From: Warburgia ugandensis
Taxonomy: Eukaryota > Streptophyta > Magnoliopsida > Canellales > Canellaceae
Assembly: GCA_035236585.1 (NCBI GenBank)
Contig: CP141132.1
Coordinates: 20,373,945 to 20,437,944 of the forward strand
Length of the DNA: 64,000 nt
Reading direction: 5' to 3'
The notes below the pieces were generated by a model. The model ran no database searches. It saw only the letters and a list, made by a program, of their open reading frames with translations, and was not told the DNA's origin. Both the position numbers and the translations under genes were made by a program. Shown in pieces: positions 63,456-64,000 of the stretch (within the stretch, counting starts at the first letter, position 1; every line of letters begins with the position of its first letter).

Positions 63456-64000
63456 TGAACATTTAAAATATCATTCATGGGGTTTATTATTCTCCTAGTT
63501 TGAGCCAAGGATTTGATAATCCTTATATTGTCCTACTACCTATAGCCCTTACTAATATTAAGTCAAAGTCTTCACTCATCTTAATTGTCCATGAATCTCG
63601 ATATTCCATTAGTTTACATTTTTTGTAATTTATGCTCATTATATCTTAACAACTACTTAACAATTGAATCTATTAATAAAATTTGACAACAATTAAATCA
63701 TAAACTTTAAAGAATAAATCTAATATAAGTTTAACAACCATTTATACTAACATGCTTCCTATGAATATAACTTAACCTAATAGAATAAAACTATACTTAA
63801 ACTAACATGATCCTAAGTTATGAAATACATGAAATTTTACTATTAATCTAATGGAATCATGCTAAAATCTCAAATTTAAACTAACATGGCCCTAAGATAA
63901 TTAAATCTACCAACCTAATAACAAACTAATAACATTTAGAGCATAGCATGCTAAAATTTAAGAATTACACTATCATGCTTCCTATTTTACAACATAAATC

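Larger units (their letters stand above)
61180..64000 (-). mobile_element. E-family LTR, partial, runs off the window
   Basis: On the + strand it starts TGTGATGACCCAGATTTTTG, the reverse of the E LTR end. It continues as the reverse complement of the E LTR for at least 2.8 kb (for example 'agcaagctatgcttggtaagg' near 61628, the module near 63300). The open frame at 60890-61327 crosses its border and is not a gene. It touches the RT remnant without primer site, gag or protease between, so it is either a separate insertion or marks a large deletion. Confidence 0.82.

Overview
The window is repeat-filled intergenic DNA from a plant nuclear genome, most likely an angiosperm with a large genome. 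The evidence is AT-rich sequence, plant Ty3/gypsy retrotransposons with primer sites for tRNA-Asp (Athila/Tat style) and initiator tRNA-Met (chromovirus style), a plant RTE-type LINE, and heavy decay by C-to-T/G-to-A change. I found no host protein gene, no rRNA or tRNA gene and no CRISPR array. Every recognisable coding stretch belongs to a transposable element and is broken. The species cannot be named from this sequence.

Left part (1-21985). An old Athila/Tat-like element, here called H, lies on the + strand. It survives as a gag tail (1-464), a protease (2637-3013 and 14460-14600), a post-protease linker (14585-14775 and 16734-17250) and a 3' untranslated region (17251-17736 and 20907-21610). 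It was cut apart by four insertions: a solo LTR of family G (465-2636); a divergent chromovirus-type solo LTR (3014-14459) that itself holds a complete non-autonomous element C (5615-13301); a solo LTR of family B (14776-16728); and an almost full-length RTE LINE on the minus strand (17737-20893).

Middle and right part (21986-64000). A second family-G LTR (21986-23994) abuts the integrase end of a minus-strand chromovirus polymerase. The reverse transcriptase and RNase H of that same polymerase lie about 34 kb away at 59548-61179, because element A (25102 to about 59547, +) landed between them. A's 5' LTR holds element B (25578-35707, minus), whose 3' LTR holds a young-looking solo LTR (26012-27161). 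A's 3' untranslated region holds another solo LTR (40432-42857, minus). A's 3' LTR holds element E (44696-58601, +), a Tekay/Del-like chromovirus with LTRs of 4.4 and 4.9 kb, longer than its 4.6-kb interior. From 61180 to the window end runs the start of another E-family LTR on the minus strand.

How the parts relate. A, B, C and H are relatives: their LTRs begin TGWTRAGT, they carry gag and/or protease and linker sequence but no reverse transcriptase or integrase, and they share a 3' region with a small hairpin just before the polypurine tract. They are therefore non-autonomous and would have needed enzymes from a relative. E once carried a full chromovirus gag-pol but has stops, frameshifts and lost catalytic residues. 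The most unusual signal is a sequence module of about 220 bp found in the 5' leaders of A, B and C and also inside the LTRs of the unrelated E family, always in the sense orientation.
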